A stretch of DNA of 64,000 nt from Dactylorhiza incarnata (lineage: Eukaryota; Streptophyta; Magnoliopsida; Asparagales; Orchidaceae): assembly GCA_033032865.1 (NCBI GenBank), contig JAWHQI010000228.1, positions 3,758,501 through 3,822,500 on the forward strand, written 5' to 3'. Positions 34,267 to 45,736 of this stretch are shown here, one piece after another. The position numbers and the translations under genes were made by a program. Every line of letters starts with the position of its first letter. Position 1 is the stretch's first letter. Under the pieces are notes generated by a model. The model did no database searches and was not told the origin of the DNA. It saw only the letters and a list, made by a program, of their open reading frames with translations.

Positions 34267-35535
34267 ATGAAGGTGATGCCCATTAAGTCCTTGGCTGCCA
34301 TCAACTTCAAAGAGGATTGGATCGTGGATTCAGGGTGTGGACATCACCTCAGCGGGGATGAATCAAAGTTCTCTTCTTTGGCACCATACTCAGGTAACGA
34401 TGCAATCATTACGGCTTATAATTCTGTTCATGCAGTACAACAAGAAGGTGTTGTCTCTCTGAGCAGCGATAAGGGTCCACTCACATTGAGGAGTGTTTAT
34501 CTCGTGCCGGGTATGAAGAAGAATCTCTTCTCTGTGATCAATGTGGTCGATGCCGGTTATCATGTTCTGATTCGCCCAACGGAAGTGAAGTTTCTTAAAA
34601 CTCAACCGGAGATAAAGGGAGATGTAATTCATGTTGGAAAGCGGGTAAAGGACTTGTTCGTTTTATCGACAAGTACCTATGTTGACAAGATGACCAATGA
34701 TAGCACGGCTATCTGGCATGAAAGGTTGGGGCATGTAGGTATGGACAAATTGAAGGCTATGGAGGTAAGGGGCCTTGTCAAGGGCTTGCCTAGCTTGTCC
34801 TCCTATGGAGACGATCATGTTTGTGCGGGATGTCAGTTTGGTAAGTCTCATCGACTTCCATTTGATAAATCGCAAACAAGATGCAAAGCGCCGTTGGAGT
34901 GCATTCACGGTGATTTGATGGGACCGACTGCTACCCCAAGCCTTGGAGGCAACAGATAAATGTTGGTGTTGATCGACGATTACACCAGATATGTCTGGGT
35001 GTATTTTTTGAAAGAGAAGTCAGAAGCTTTTGTGAAGTTCGTGGAGTTCAAGGAGCTGGTGGAAGGTCGGTTAGGCCCGCGGGTGAAAAAATTGAGAACT
35101 GACAATGGTGGGGAGTTCACCTCTGGTGAGTTCTCAAGATTTTGAAGGAAGTACGGCGTCCAGAGAGAGCTCACTTGTGCCCATACTCCACAGCAAAATG
35201 GCATTGCAGAGCGGAAGATTCGTCAACTAACGGAAACCTGCAAATGTTGGCTTCATGCCAAGAGTATCCCAAAGTCCTTTTGGGAAGAGGGAATGGCTTG
35301 TGCAGCATACATCATCAACAGGATGCCTCTAAGTCCTATCAACATGAAGACCCCTCATGAACTGATGTTCAAGGAGAAGCCAAGTGTTGCACACCTTCGG
35401 GTGTTCGGGTCAACCTGTTATGTGCATATCCCTGATGCTCTTCGGACAAAGCTAGATGCGAAAGCAAGGAGGCTAGTCTTCGTTGGATATGATTAGTGGA
35501 AGAAGGGATGGAGATGCAAGGATCCTGAGACACAG
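34267..35535 (+). pseudogene. pol: B1 protease-integrase (broken)
   Basis: Aspartic protease active site DSG in WIVDSGCGHHLSGD at 34327-34335. Then the gag-pre-integrase segment with an HHCC zinc finger (H in WHERLGH, two Cys in CAGCQFGK). The integrase core has its first Asp in HGDLMGP, its second Asp in RTDNGGEF and its Glu in NGIAERKIRQL, so the DDE triad is complete. Downstream is the FGSTCYVHIPDALRTKLDAK and FVGYD region. Stops interrupt it near 34957 (TAA), 35143 (TGA) and 35494 (TAG). The order protease-integrase before RT defines Ty1/copia. Confidence 0.9.
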
Positions 35536-35541
35536 AGATCC

Positions 35542-37440
35542 GTGGTATCTTGGGATGTGGTGTTCGAAGAGGTGACTTCCTATAATTGTAGTTCAGGATT
35601 TGAACTACCGGAGAGCAGGGTTGATGAAAAAGGGAAGGCTGCGAAAAATCTTCAAGTGGAGTTGCCTGTTTCACCAGGAGCTCCAGCTGTGTCAAGCTCA
35701 GAAATGGAGGCTTCAGGTTCTGGAAGCAGGGGTAGAGATGCTCCAAATTCTCCTAGAAGAGGAGCTAGCACAGAGGAAGCAGCTGAGGAGGTGGTTAGTC
35801 AGGTGCAACCTCTTAGGAGGTCGAAGAGGACTATCAAGCCACCAGATCGATACACAGGAGGAAACATGGTTAGCTTTGTCTCATGTTTCTTTGCTGGTCT
35901 CTTGGATGAGCGAGAGCCGTCGAGCTTTGAGAAGGCCAAAGGCATGAAGCAGTGGGACATTGCTTTGAAGGAGGAGATGGATGCTCTCAAGAATAATGAG
36001 ACTTGGTCTCTAGTGCCCAGGCCCAAGGGAATTATCCCTGTGACATGCAAGGGGGTCTATAAGCTCAAAAAGAAAGCTGACGACATGATCGAGCGATACA
36101 AGGCTCACCTTATGGCTCGCGGGTTCTCACAGCAGTACGGAGAGGATTATGATGAGCCGTTCAGTCCAGTGGCAAAGATGACCTCGATTCGATTTGTTAT
36201 TGCTTTGGCGGCATCATGTGATTGGGAGATTTGGCAGCTCAACGTGAAGAATACTTTCTTATACGGAGAAATTGACAAGGATATCTTCATGATCCAACCG
36301 CCGGGTTTCATCTCGAAGGATTGTCCGGACTATGTCTGCAAGCTGAAGAAAGCCCTGTATGGGTTGAAGTAAGCGCCTCGAGCGTAGTATGGGAAGATCG
36401 CGGAGTATCTTCTATTCTGCAGGTGCTTTGCTTCAGACTCTGACTCTAGCTTGTTCGTCAAGAAGGAGGGGGTGCTTCGAGTTATTGTTCTATTGTATGT
36501 GGATGACATGATCATCACCGGGAACTCAAAGGAGGCAGTAGCAAGGCTGAGAGCCGAGCTTGCTATTAGATTTGAGATGAAGGATCTGGGTGAGCTTCGC
36601 CATTTCCTTGGAATCGAGGTGCAGAGGCGGGAGAGCGGAGTGCTCATTTCTCAGTCTGGATATGCGGAGCAAATCGTTCAACGATTCGGCATGGAGGAAG
36701 GGAATGGCGCTCTATACCTTTGGAACAACATCATAAACTTCGGAAGGATGCGGGGAGAGTTCTATCTGAACCATTGGTGTTCCGAGATCTGGTTGGGAGC
36801 TTGATCTACTTGATGATCACAAGGCCTGATATTGCTTATGCAGTTGGCAAGGTGAGTCGGTACATGGCGGAACCATGGAAGCCTCATCTTTTGGCGGCAA
36901 AAGAAATTTTGAAGTATGTGAAGTCGACCTCTGATCTGGGTCTTCTATATAGGAGAGAGTCAAGCTTTGAGTTGCTTGGGTACATGGATGCTGATTACGG
37001 GGGATACGTGGATGATCAGAGATCAACGTCTGGTTATTTCTTTATGGCGGGCCCCACAGCTATTTCTTGGTGCAGCAAAAAGCAAGACTCGGTGTCTGTA
37101 TCTACCACAGAAGCGGAATACAAGGCTTCGGCCTTGGCAACTCAGGAAGCCGTTTGGCTCAGGAGGTTGGTGGAGGACGTTCATGAGGAGGTTCGAGGTC
37201 CCACAATGCTATGCGGGGAAAATGAGAGTGCTCTCAAGCTGCTTAATAATCCAGTCTGTCACGTAAGGACCAAGCACATTTAGATTGAGCACCATTTCAT
37301 TTGTGAGAAGGTGTTGGGAGGATGTCTTATGGTCGAGCATGTTCGAAGTGTGGACAATGTTGCAGACATCTTCACAAAGCCGCTGGCAAAGGGACCGTTT
37401 ACTCGATTGCGGAGTTTACTTGGGCTAATTCCACTTCCCA
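35542..37440 (+). pseudogene. pol: B1 reverse transcriptase-RNase H (broken)
   Basis: A Ser/Glu-rich linker precedes the RT. RT motifs are YKAHLMARGFSQQYGEDYDE, FSPVAKMTSIRFV, WQLNVKNTFLYG (the usual Asp of QLDVK is Asn), KKALYGLK, and the catalytic YVDD at 36496-36507. RNase H shows MDADYGG and AEAEY. The position usually held by Asp in DNESALKL is Glu (ENESALKL). There are stops near 36369 (TAA) and 36384 (TAG), a frameshift near 36700, and a stop near 37281. The 3' end leads into the PPT. Confidence 0.9.
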
Positions 37441-37453
37441 CTTCAAGGGGGAG

Positions 37454-38612
37454 TGTTGAAATTTTTTGAGGTGGAGTGGAAGGTGGCCGGCGGTCTGTAT
37501 ATTGGTGACCGCAGAGACCGCGCGGTCTCTGTGCTGGTGCTCTGCCGGTCTGGCTCTGGCGGCCTGCTGTGATTGGCAGGGTTTGTTCTTGTATGTTCCG
37601 GTCTCTTTCGGTCTACTCTGCTTGGTTGGTCTATCTGCCTTGTAAGAAGACCGGGCGGTCTGTTCTTGAGTTATCGCTGTGACCGGGCGAGTTATGCAGG
37701 TTGTTCTGGCGACTTGTCTAAAGTCGGACAGATGTTCTTGGTTTGCTCTAGGCGGTCTAAGGGAGGAGTGATCTGTGTCCGTGCGGCTTGTGCGCGGTCT
37801 GCTGCTGATTTGTTTCTTGGATAGGATGTTGTCCAAGTGGTGTGATCGCACGGTCTGCCCTGTGAGACCGCTCACGATCTGATGGGTGGTGACTGTACCT
37901 CTCCTGCGGCGGTGACGACATCCATTCTCTCACCTATAAATAGGGGTGCAGGGCCCGTCATTCATAACGAGAACTGTAAGAACTAGAGCCCTGGTTGTTT
38001 CGTGCGGTCTCAACTTTGAGGTCGGGCGGTCTCGGAAGCGAGTTGACTATTTGTTGTGTTCGTAGGTTTGCGGTCAGCAGGTTGCGGTCTCCGTCATTGG
38101 TGATTTCCCAGTGGCTTGAATAAACAGTTCGGCAGCGGCTTGTCTGCCAACTCGTTTATGTTGTTCTTGTGTTGTTCGCAGCGAGCTCGACGATCAAGCA
38201 ACCTTCTGTGGTTAGGCGGTCTGAGTTGCGGTCTGGCGACAGCTTCTGTTCTCTGTTCAATTCAATAAGCTCCAGTTCGTGCGGTCTGAGGTAGCGGTCT
38301 TGCAGTGCAGGTCATCTTTCCTGTATTCTGTTCGTGCGGTCTCAGGTCAAGCCGGGCGATCTCTGGAGTGCAGCGGTCTGTGCGGTCTCTGCTTGTCAGG
38401 TCGCCAGATTTGTGTTTTTTGGTGTGTTTTGTTCTTCTCTCCTTCATGATTCTTATGAATCATGTCTCGCCATTTATACCTCGCACTGTAATCAAGTTTT
38501 GTGATTCAATAAAGACTATTGTGTTGCTGTGTGGCATTGTGGTTGTTTGGCTATAACTCAGTTGATGCAACTCCTGCTTACTCCTACACGATTCAAATAA
38601 AAAATTATAACA
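37454..38612 (+). repeat. B1 3' LTR
   Basis: Co-linear with the 5' LTR with scattered substitutions; 1159 bp, preceded by PPT AAGGGGGAG. TATA at 37935-37942. Confidence 0.95.
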
Positions 38613-38639
38613 GAATCTCTTTATCGTCTCTGTCTCTCT

Positions 38640-38655
38640 TTTTTCTCCTTTGCAG
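38640..38655 (+). promoter_or_regulatory. Splice-acceptor-like site ahead of C1 ORF3
   Basis: A T/C-rich tract ending CTCCTTTGCAG, 19 bp before the ORF3 ATG (38675). C2 has a similar site (62020-62039) before its ORF3 ATG (62057). It suggests ORF3 is expressed from a spliced RNA. Confidence 0.5.
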
Positions 38656-38674
38656 GTACTTCACCACAGAGTCA

Positions 38675-40456
38675 ATGGCTCCTCCTAAGATCAACTCAGG
38701 TTTTGATGTTGATGTGGACTCCTTCAACGCAACCTCGTATAATTTCAAGGCCATTCTTGGCTTGTTTCAGTCTGCCAGGTTGACAAAACTGATCTCTACA
38801 AGGTGCAAGATCCTTGATGTTGAACTGACAGAGTTTAAAGGAAATCTTCACATAGGAGAGGATGTTTACCTCAATGGGAAAATATTTGGAACTGATATTA
38901 ACATTATTGAGGAAATGCTATCTCACACCTTTGAGTTACTAACAGATGATGAGTCTGATGAATTGACAGGGTAAGAGACAAAGAAGGCTTTAGAAATCAT
39001 GCAGTTCAGGAAAAAGAAGGCCATCAATCTGAAGATAATTGATCTTGCATTAGAATTCAGATTCCTTGCTGATATAGTAGGGATGGTGCTCCTATGAAAA
39101 ATCTCAACTCATGATGTCATCCCCAAGCAGCAGCTCCAGATAATGGGAGCCTTGGTTCTAAATAAGAAGTTCAACTGGGGGAGGTGTCTTTTGTAACTGA
39201 TCGGCCATAAATACTCCCATAAGGAGAATTCTTACATGAGAATAATAAGCCAAGTTTTGTTCCACCAATATCCAAGTGCGTGCAAGTCAAAAGGAGTGCT
39301 TATTCCTCCAGGAAAAAGAATGAACATTGGAATCTTTTCCAAGTGGACCAGGAAGATCCTAAAGCCCGGCCAAGCTGCTTCTTCACCTCCTTCTTATCCA
39401 ACTCGACAGGACATAGAGAAAAATGTACCAGATCCCCCAAGTGATGACAATCCACCAATGGCCCCTGCAACAGCACAACAAGATATCATCCCAGATGATA
39501 CTTCTATCCAAAATATCCAGTCCATCCCATCTCCTATAGTTCTAGAACATACACCTCAGATCCCTCGCCAACCACAAAAACAACCATCCATCACAACTAC
39601 AGGTAACATGTCTACTCTGTTACCACAATATCACATTTCTCCAGAAGTGTATCAACCCCACTCTCCTATCTACCAAGATGTTGCAGACTTCCTTGAGAAC
39701 TTCATAGCAACACCTCCTGTCTCTACCACACCTAATCCTTGCTTTGACTTTCAGCAAGTGATTTCAAAAGCAGTAGGATTAGCGGCTAGCACATTTGCTG
39801 ATCTAATGGACTCTCAAGCAAGGAAGTTCAATAGGAAGTACTCCTAGATGGAGTCAGAATTGCAAAAATCACAAGAGTGCCTCCTGGCACTGAAATAAAT
39901 TATATCCTCCTCCATGGTAATTAAAGAGTTCTTAACCTCCATGGTAAGTAAGGTTAAGAAGGGGGAGAAGATCCAAGAGGAGCAGAGGCTTAATGAGGGA
40001 ATTATGAGTGTCCAGGAGAAGGACAAGAGTACACAAGGAGAGATGGCCCCAAATGTCCCAACTACTGAGATTCAAGACCCAAACAAGCTCACTATTTTTC
40101 AAACTGGAACAGTCCAAGTGGAGCCTCTTGCAAATCCTCCAGAAAATCTTGCATCAATCCAAGGGGAGACAGCTGCAAAAATCCCTGTAGTAACCCAAGG
40201 GGAGCTTCCATCAACTCAGGAGGAGCTCCTAGAAGATGAACAACTATTGTATGAGGTGGCAATGATTGCTAAGGAGGCTGCTCAAAATGCTGAACAAGAT
40301 GAACATTCTTAGGGGGAGTCTCCTAAAGAGAAATAAACCCATCAAGAACCTGAAAGGACTACTGAAGAAGAAAATGAGCCTGTTGTATTTGCTGCAAGAA
40401 AGGTAGTTCCTCTAGTCTTCTCAAGGAAGAGGAAAACTCTTGATAAAGAAAAGTGA
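38675..40456 (+). pseudogene. C1 ORF3, extra protein downstream of the missing pol (broken)
   Basis: A frame of about 594 codons begins MAPPKINSGFDVDVDSFN, with stops near 38972, 39097, 39194, 39845, 39896, 40310 and 40341; at least the one at 40310 fits CAG to TAG. Regions: a globular N-terminal part with IDLALEFRFLADIV and KGVLIPPGKRMNIGIFSKW, a Pro/Gln-rich middle (39380-39680), a helical Ala-rich segment, four repeats of Gln-Gly-Glu (one now TAG-Gly-Glu), and a basic C-terminus (FSRKRKTLDKEK). Position after pol is that of the envelope-like ORF of Sireviruses, but I see no signal peptide or membrane segment. Its role is unknown. The N-terminal part resembles plant 'putative transposon protein' domains (weak recognition). 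Confidence 0.6.
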
Positions 40457-40670
40457 AGTTCAGGTATTCTGTAAGTTTAAACACTTTACATTATATCATC
40501 TGGAGGACACAACTATTAATAACAACATGACTACTTGAAAATGTATAAAATGGTATGTGATTCCATTCATTACTGTCATTATTGTTTATATATAGTTGTT
40601 TGTATTTGAGTTTATGTCAAAACATGTATGAAATCACTTACTTTATTTTGTAAAATTTGTTATGATAAAT

Positions 40671-40680
40671 AGGGGGAGAT
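40671..40680 (+). other. Polypurine tract of C1
   Basis: AGGGGGAGAT directly before the 3' LTR; a second AGGGGGAG lies upstream at 40311. Confidence 0.8.
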
Positions 40681-42259
40681 TGTTGGGAAAAACCCTTGTG
40701 ATTTATCTAACAAATTACTTAAAGTGATTTCTTTAGTTAGGTTATATTACCCACATTATATAGAATGGGTAAATTGGTCATTTGATGTCTTAGTATGTCA
40801 CACTCACCTTAGAGTGTCAAGACTAGGTCAAGATAAGCACAAATTCAGTTGAGTTACAACTTGCGTCAAATAGAAATCAACACAACTTTGACTTGATGTC
40901 GATGTAACTTTGACTGAAAGTCGAAGCAACTCAATCAGCATGTCGAAATATAAGTCAAGTCGACATAACGTCGAAGGGAACTCGACACAGAAGGAATAGC
41001 CTGTCCAATCCATCTTAGAAGTCGACGCAACTTTGACTTCAATTCAACGCAGAAGATAAAGTTCAAGTCCAAGCCTTCAACTCGACGGATACGTCGATAA
41101 GTAATCAACGTAACATCGACATTTGAGTTCAGCCAGAGCTAAGAAGGAATTCAAAGCTACTCCTATAAGAACTCAGAGGTGCGTCGATATGAAGAATGAT
41201 GAAGTCGACGCAGCGTCGAATACAGTCTGAAGTATAAGCTTTTCTACTGTCCTTTTAATACCTTTTCAGATGGTCCACAAAGCTGAAGACAGTTCTCCAA
41301 CGGCTCGTTAATTGCCAAGAATGAAACGGAGTATTCTAGGATACATCAAAAACATTCTTGTAATGTATTCAAATATGATGGACAGGTCGGGAACAAAAGA
41401 AGAAAGAGAAATCAACTATCCAATAGAAATTCCTTTTCAGGACAGCCCAAAAGAAGAAGGAAATTCAAATTTCAATCATGGAGAATAAGTATGCTGAGAG
41501 TATAAGAAAGACACAAGCATTGATGACATATTTTTCTATCTGTCGAATATGGTTTTCTCTTCCACTTCTTCAACCCTAAGACAAAAAAAGAATATATCTC
41601 TCTGCACAGAAAAAACATCACAGATGCTCTTTCTCCTTCTTCAAACAACAACAAGTTTATAAGAAGTGCTCAGAGAATCATGATCAAACCAATAACCCTT
41701 GCAATCATCACAATCATAAGCAAGGGTTCATCATATACAGATCCTGTGATAAACAGAAGCAGCAGTTCAAAGAAATAGCATCTGAAGAATTATGAAAGCA
41801 GAATTCTATTTTCTCCCTTTCTTCTTCATTATTCACCAACTGTAAAAGAGTTTTATTAATCCCTCTTTCAAAGGATTCAGTGGTTCTAAGAGTCTCCTTA
41901 TCAAAAAACTCAGTGGTTCTAAGAGTCTGCTTATCAAAAGACTCAGTGGTTCTGAGAGTCTCCTTATCAAAAGACACGGGCAAAGTTAGTGCAATCCTAC
42001 CACGGAGGTAGAAGAGTGGACTACCCAAATTTTGGGGAACCACTATAAAAATCCCGTGTCTTCTGGATTGAAATTTCTGTGCTGTCCCTCTTTACTATTT
42101 TCTGTATTTACATTTCCTGCATTTACTTAATTTTGTTTTGGTAGTGTTGATTGCATATTACATAGTGGTTTTGTTGTGTGTGTACATTTAGGGTAGAAAA
42201 TATTTAAAAATCTATTCACCCCATCTAGAGAATACTCAGAGGCACACTGTGCAATTTTA
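40681..42259 (+). repeat. C1 3' LTR
   Basis: 1579 bp, TGTTGGGAAAAACCC to GTGCAATTTTA. About 36 bp shorter than the 5' LTR, explained by one 36-bp unit fewer near 41870-41985. It carries the same N7 palindromes at 40860-41220. Confidence 0.93.
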
Positions 42260-43358
42260 GTTAAGGATTCAATTAATAAACCCATGAAGAGCCTAAGAGA
42301 TAACTAACAAGAATTATTAATTTAGTGAAGATTTAAGCCTGATGTGGATTGGATGGATGTGGAACATGGCAACAGGTCCTCGTGATCATAAGAGATGAAC
42401 AAATGTAAATAATCCTACGGGAGGTGTGGTATCATAGATTTTCCTCCACAATTCAGAGACGATGATCTATAATATTGTCGGGATAAAGGGTTTAATATCG
42501 TTGGCCGAACAAATATTTGAATTTAGTCAGCTTGCTAGAAACATAGGGTTGTCAAGCTAGTTGCTTGGGATAAATATATCGCGCCATGAGATATGTGGAT
42601 TGAAACCAGGTTCCTGCAAGTTAGAATTATAGCTGGAATTTTGGATTTCAGGGCAATTAAAGGTAGTTTGCATATGGAATGAAGCCCTTTCAAGTTGAAT
42701 AACTCATTATATTGGATCCTGACAGTTAAAAAAAATGTAACGTCATGTCAAATAAGGTGGAGTAATTGCAGAACTTTATAACTATGAAAACAAGAGGATA
42801 GGTAGTGATATTCATGATGTTTGAACAATTAAGATTAATTTGCGATAACATTAGAAGTATAATAACCCCAGAAAATTTGAAATTTGCGAACGATATATTG
42901 AAGATGTATACTTTATGTATGATCCTACAATTATGAATCTTATAGCATCAAGAACTGGAGCATGTATGTCATTAGGAAGATTTGTGACCATGCGGAATAG
43001 ATTTTTATTATCAAATGTATATACGAAGAAATTACACGAGAATTAATGGATTTTCATGAGCTCTTCCTTATGATGAAATCGACTCGTGATAAATCTTATT
43101 GTTTGAAGATATTTTGCCCTTATACCTTCTAAATCAAACCCCATGCGGAAAAACGATTGGGAGTCATTTTATAAATTTCAATATTAATAGTGATCATTTA
43201 ACTTATACTCGAAAGGTTCACGGGTACAACCTCTTGAATTATAAGGATGATGTACCGCTTGACATTATCATAAGTCTCATTAAATGATAAGTTTGGGCAA
43301 ATCATGAGGTTGTGTTGATTAATTACTCGGGCGTACTTGAAGGAATAAGAGTCTGATC
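42260..43358 (+). mobile_element. Element G internal region, right part, degenerate
   Basis: It starts with GTTAA, the right TSD of C1. No recognisable frame; presumed decayed pol DNA, because an integrase end follows. Confidence 0.4.
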
Positions 43359-43985
43359 GTGTGGAGAAAAATTTATAAGTCATTGTCTATATACATAACC
43401 GAGTGTCTTAATAACAAAGGAAATTGTGTTATTTGGGACATGCTGACATACATATACGTCCTGGATACTAAGAATCCCTGGGAGCGACTGTTTCCTTCGA
43501 TCAAGAACACATACAACAACAACCACCAAACAAGTATTAGTATGGCTCCCTATGAGGCTCTATATGGGAGGAAGAGTCGGACGCCTCTACCTTGGGCCCA
43601 GGATGGGGTCCGAGGGTACTGGGATCTGAGTACATAGATGATATGGATGCACTAGTTTGGATGATCCATGACCGGATGATGGAGGCTCAGATCCGGTATG
43701 CTAAGCTTTATAATACGGTGCATCAGAAGGTGGAATCCTAGGTGGGAGATAGAATTTTCTTAAAAATATGTCCGGTGCATGGTGTCTCACGGATGCGAGG
43801 AGAGAGGAAGCTCAACCCTCGAGTTATGAGGCCTCATACGATCCTGTAAGTGAGTCGGCTCCTTGGCATATAGGCTGGAGCTGCCATAGAAATTGGCAAA
43901 CCTATACGACGACTTTCACGTTTTCTCACTTCGGGAGCTTAACTTTGCCTCAGATACAATTTAAACCTCTCTGAAAATCTTTATT
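43359..43985 (+). pseudogene. pol: Element G integrase C-terminal remnant (Ty3/gypsy)
   Basis: The frame to 43637 contains NTYNNNHQTSISMAPYEALY followed by GRKSRTPLPW, the hallmark end of the Ty3/gypsy integrase core. In a second frame (about 43626-43850) come MIHDRMMEAQIRYAKLYNTV, VGDRIFLKICPVHGVSRM and RKLNPRVMRPHTIL, which correspond to the GPF/GPY-type module. Stops at 43637, 43740 and 43849 break it. The typical tail (AATTTTGGGGCCAAATTTTT) precedes the 3' LTR. No chromodomain was detected. Only about the last third of integrase survives. Confidence 0.8.
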
Positions 43986-44052
43986 TTCATTGTGCGTGAA
44001 ACCCCGTAGACCCGAACTTGAATTTTGGGGCCAAATTTTTTTTATTGGGATT

Positions 44053-45736
44053 TGTAACATTCCGATTCCTTCTATACCCTTTTGGGGTTTGGGTTAGGAC
44101 TTGAGTTGTGAGTAGAGGCCATGGTATGGCCCTAGGTTACCTTGAACTTAGGAAAATTGGTATAAGCACCCCAAAAGTGCATAATTCAACCTATGGTAAT
44201 TTACTTCTAATTGGACTCACCAACTCAAATTGAACTTACCAATAGGTCCCTAACCCTAAGAGAGACCCAATGGACCCCAAGCTCCATCAAGTGGTCATCA
44301 ATTGGTCCAATTTGACCATAGTTAAACTTTCCCTAATTTTGGTCAAAATCACACCTATTGGCTAAATTAGCCCAATTAGTGCAACACCATGACCCTATCA
44401 ACATTGGGTGGTGTCAAGGGAATCAAGACCAACACATTCCATGCAAGGGGGAAAAGTTTGGTGTACATGTAGCCCTAAAATCAGGTCTAGATCTACATAG
44501 TTAAATCAATTAACTTGACCCAAATCTTGGGTGGCAGGTTAATTAGACCATAGATAGTCGCTAGTAAAAAATTGAGGCCAATTGGACTCATACATGCGAT
44601 AGAAAAATCACATGCAAGACCTAGGTACAATGGAAAGGTCAAAATGGCATAAAGACTATAATGATTTGAGAATTGATGAGTATTCATTTGGTCAATTCTT
44701 ATAAAATATAAAACATGCACTTGATATTATGAGACATTACATCTCAGGGAAAAGCTTGAACTTTGGGGTTGATTTCCCTAGGAAATTAGGTTTTATGTGA
44801 TTTTGTCACATTGACCTTAAATGAGTATTTTAGGATCAAAAACTTCTTGAAAAGTTATCAAACTCTGGGATTCACATAGAAGTGTGAGATTGCACTGTAG
44901 ATTTTTGTTGAAATTTCTAGAAATAATATAGTCCATTATTTATTGATTATTCAATTTACCCCAATCTACTTTATCCAACCTTTAGGTAAGTTAATGTATT
45001 TAAGGTTACATGAAACTGGGTAATTAGACATATGTGGTCATTTCTATTTCTGGAAATTTTTATCAAATTTATTATTGAGTATTTATGATACTTCCTTCAC
45101 AAAGTGGAACTTTAATGTTTTCAGTTACTAATTGATAATGTTGATTTAATGAAACTCAAAAAGTAGGGAATTGAGTCATTAGACTTGTGAGATTATTAGA
45201 GACCTCTGAAAATTTAATTAGATTTAATTAATAAGTAATTACCATACTTCCTTCACAAAGTGAAATTTTGGTGGTTGCATTGATTAATTGATAATGATGA
45301 ACATGGAACTAGAAAATTACAGAACTTGGTGAGTGAGCTTTTGTGATCAAGATAAAGCTTAGAGATTTTTTGTTAAATTTATTTTAATATTTACAGTAGT
45401 TCTTTCATATTGTGGAATTAGGTGACAATTATGCTTTATTCATTATTGATGAATTATTGTTACTAGAAAAATGCCAAACCTTGCTGGAATCCATCTTAGG
45501 TTGATTTGAATACCTGGAAATTTATTTACAGCATTGTGATGAATAAATTTAGTAGATCCTTCACAAATTGTAATTAGCACCCTGGGTCATTTAATTGATT
45601 TTCTGGAATTATATTAGGGAGAATTTTTTGAATTTCTGTTGAACTTCATTTTGGACCATAACTAGTTTCTGGAATTGATCTTAGAATTATTGGCCTATGA
45701 TTAATAGTACATCTTGTTCAAATTAGCAATTCCCAA
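44053..45736 (+). repeat. Element G 3' LTR, first part
   Basis: It begins TGTAACATTCCGATTCC, a usual start for chromovirus-type LTRs, right after the degenerate PPT. AT-rich, no genes. About four degenerate units of roughly 157 bp, marked by CTTCCTTCACAAAGTG-like cores, lie near 45091, 45248, 45402 and 45558. It ends with CCCAA, the left TSD of H. Confidence 0.6.

Larger units (their letters stand above)
32128..38612 (+). mobile_element. Element B1: copia retrotransposon, structurally complete but dead
   Basis: 5' LTR 32128-33286 and 3' LTR 37454-38612, both 1159 bp; PBS at 33287 and PPT AAGGGGGAG at 37445-37453. The TSD is GATTC (32123-32127) and GAATC (38613-38617), one mismatch. Domain order is gag, protease, integrase, RT, RNase H (copia order). 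It is inserted in the post-pol region of C1, just upstream of its ORF3 acceptor. Confidence 0.93.
27878..42259 (+). mobile_element. Element C1: Sirevirus-like copia element lacking pol, split by B1
   Basis: 5' LTR 27878-29491, PBS 29494, gag, a palindrome region, ORF3, PPT 40671, 3' LTR 40681-42259. The TSD is ATTAA/GTTAA with one mismatch. Without B1 it is about 7.9 kb. Between the gag tail (about 31500) and the post-pol region (about 31660, which matches C2 after its RNase H) there is no protease, integrase, RT or RNase H. C1 is therefore an internally deleted derivative of a C2-like element that retains gag and ORF3. Its 3' LTR terminates in TA instead of CA. Confidence 0.88.

Noticed and set aside
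38675..40456. True envelope glycoprotein
   Set aside because: No signal peptide, membrane segment or fusion-like region is visible; only the position is envelope-like.
42260..43358. Possible RT of element G
   Set aside because: No RT motif in any frame; only the integrase end further right is recognisable.
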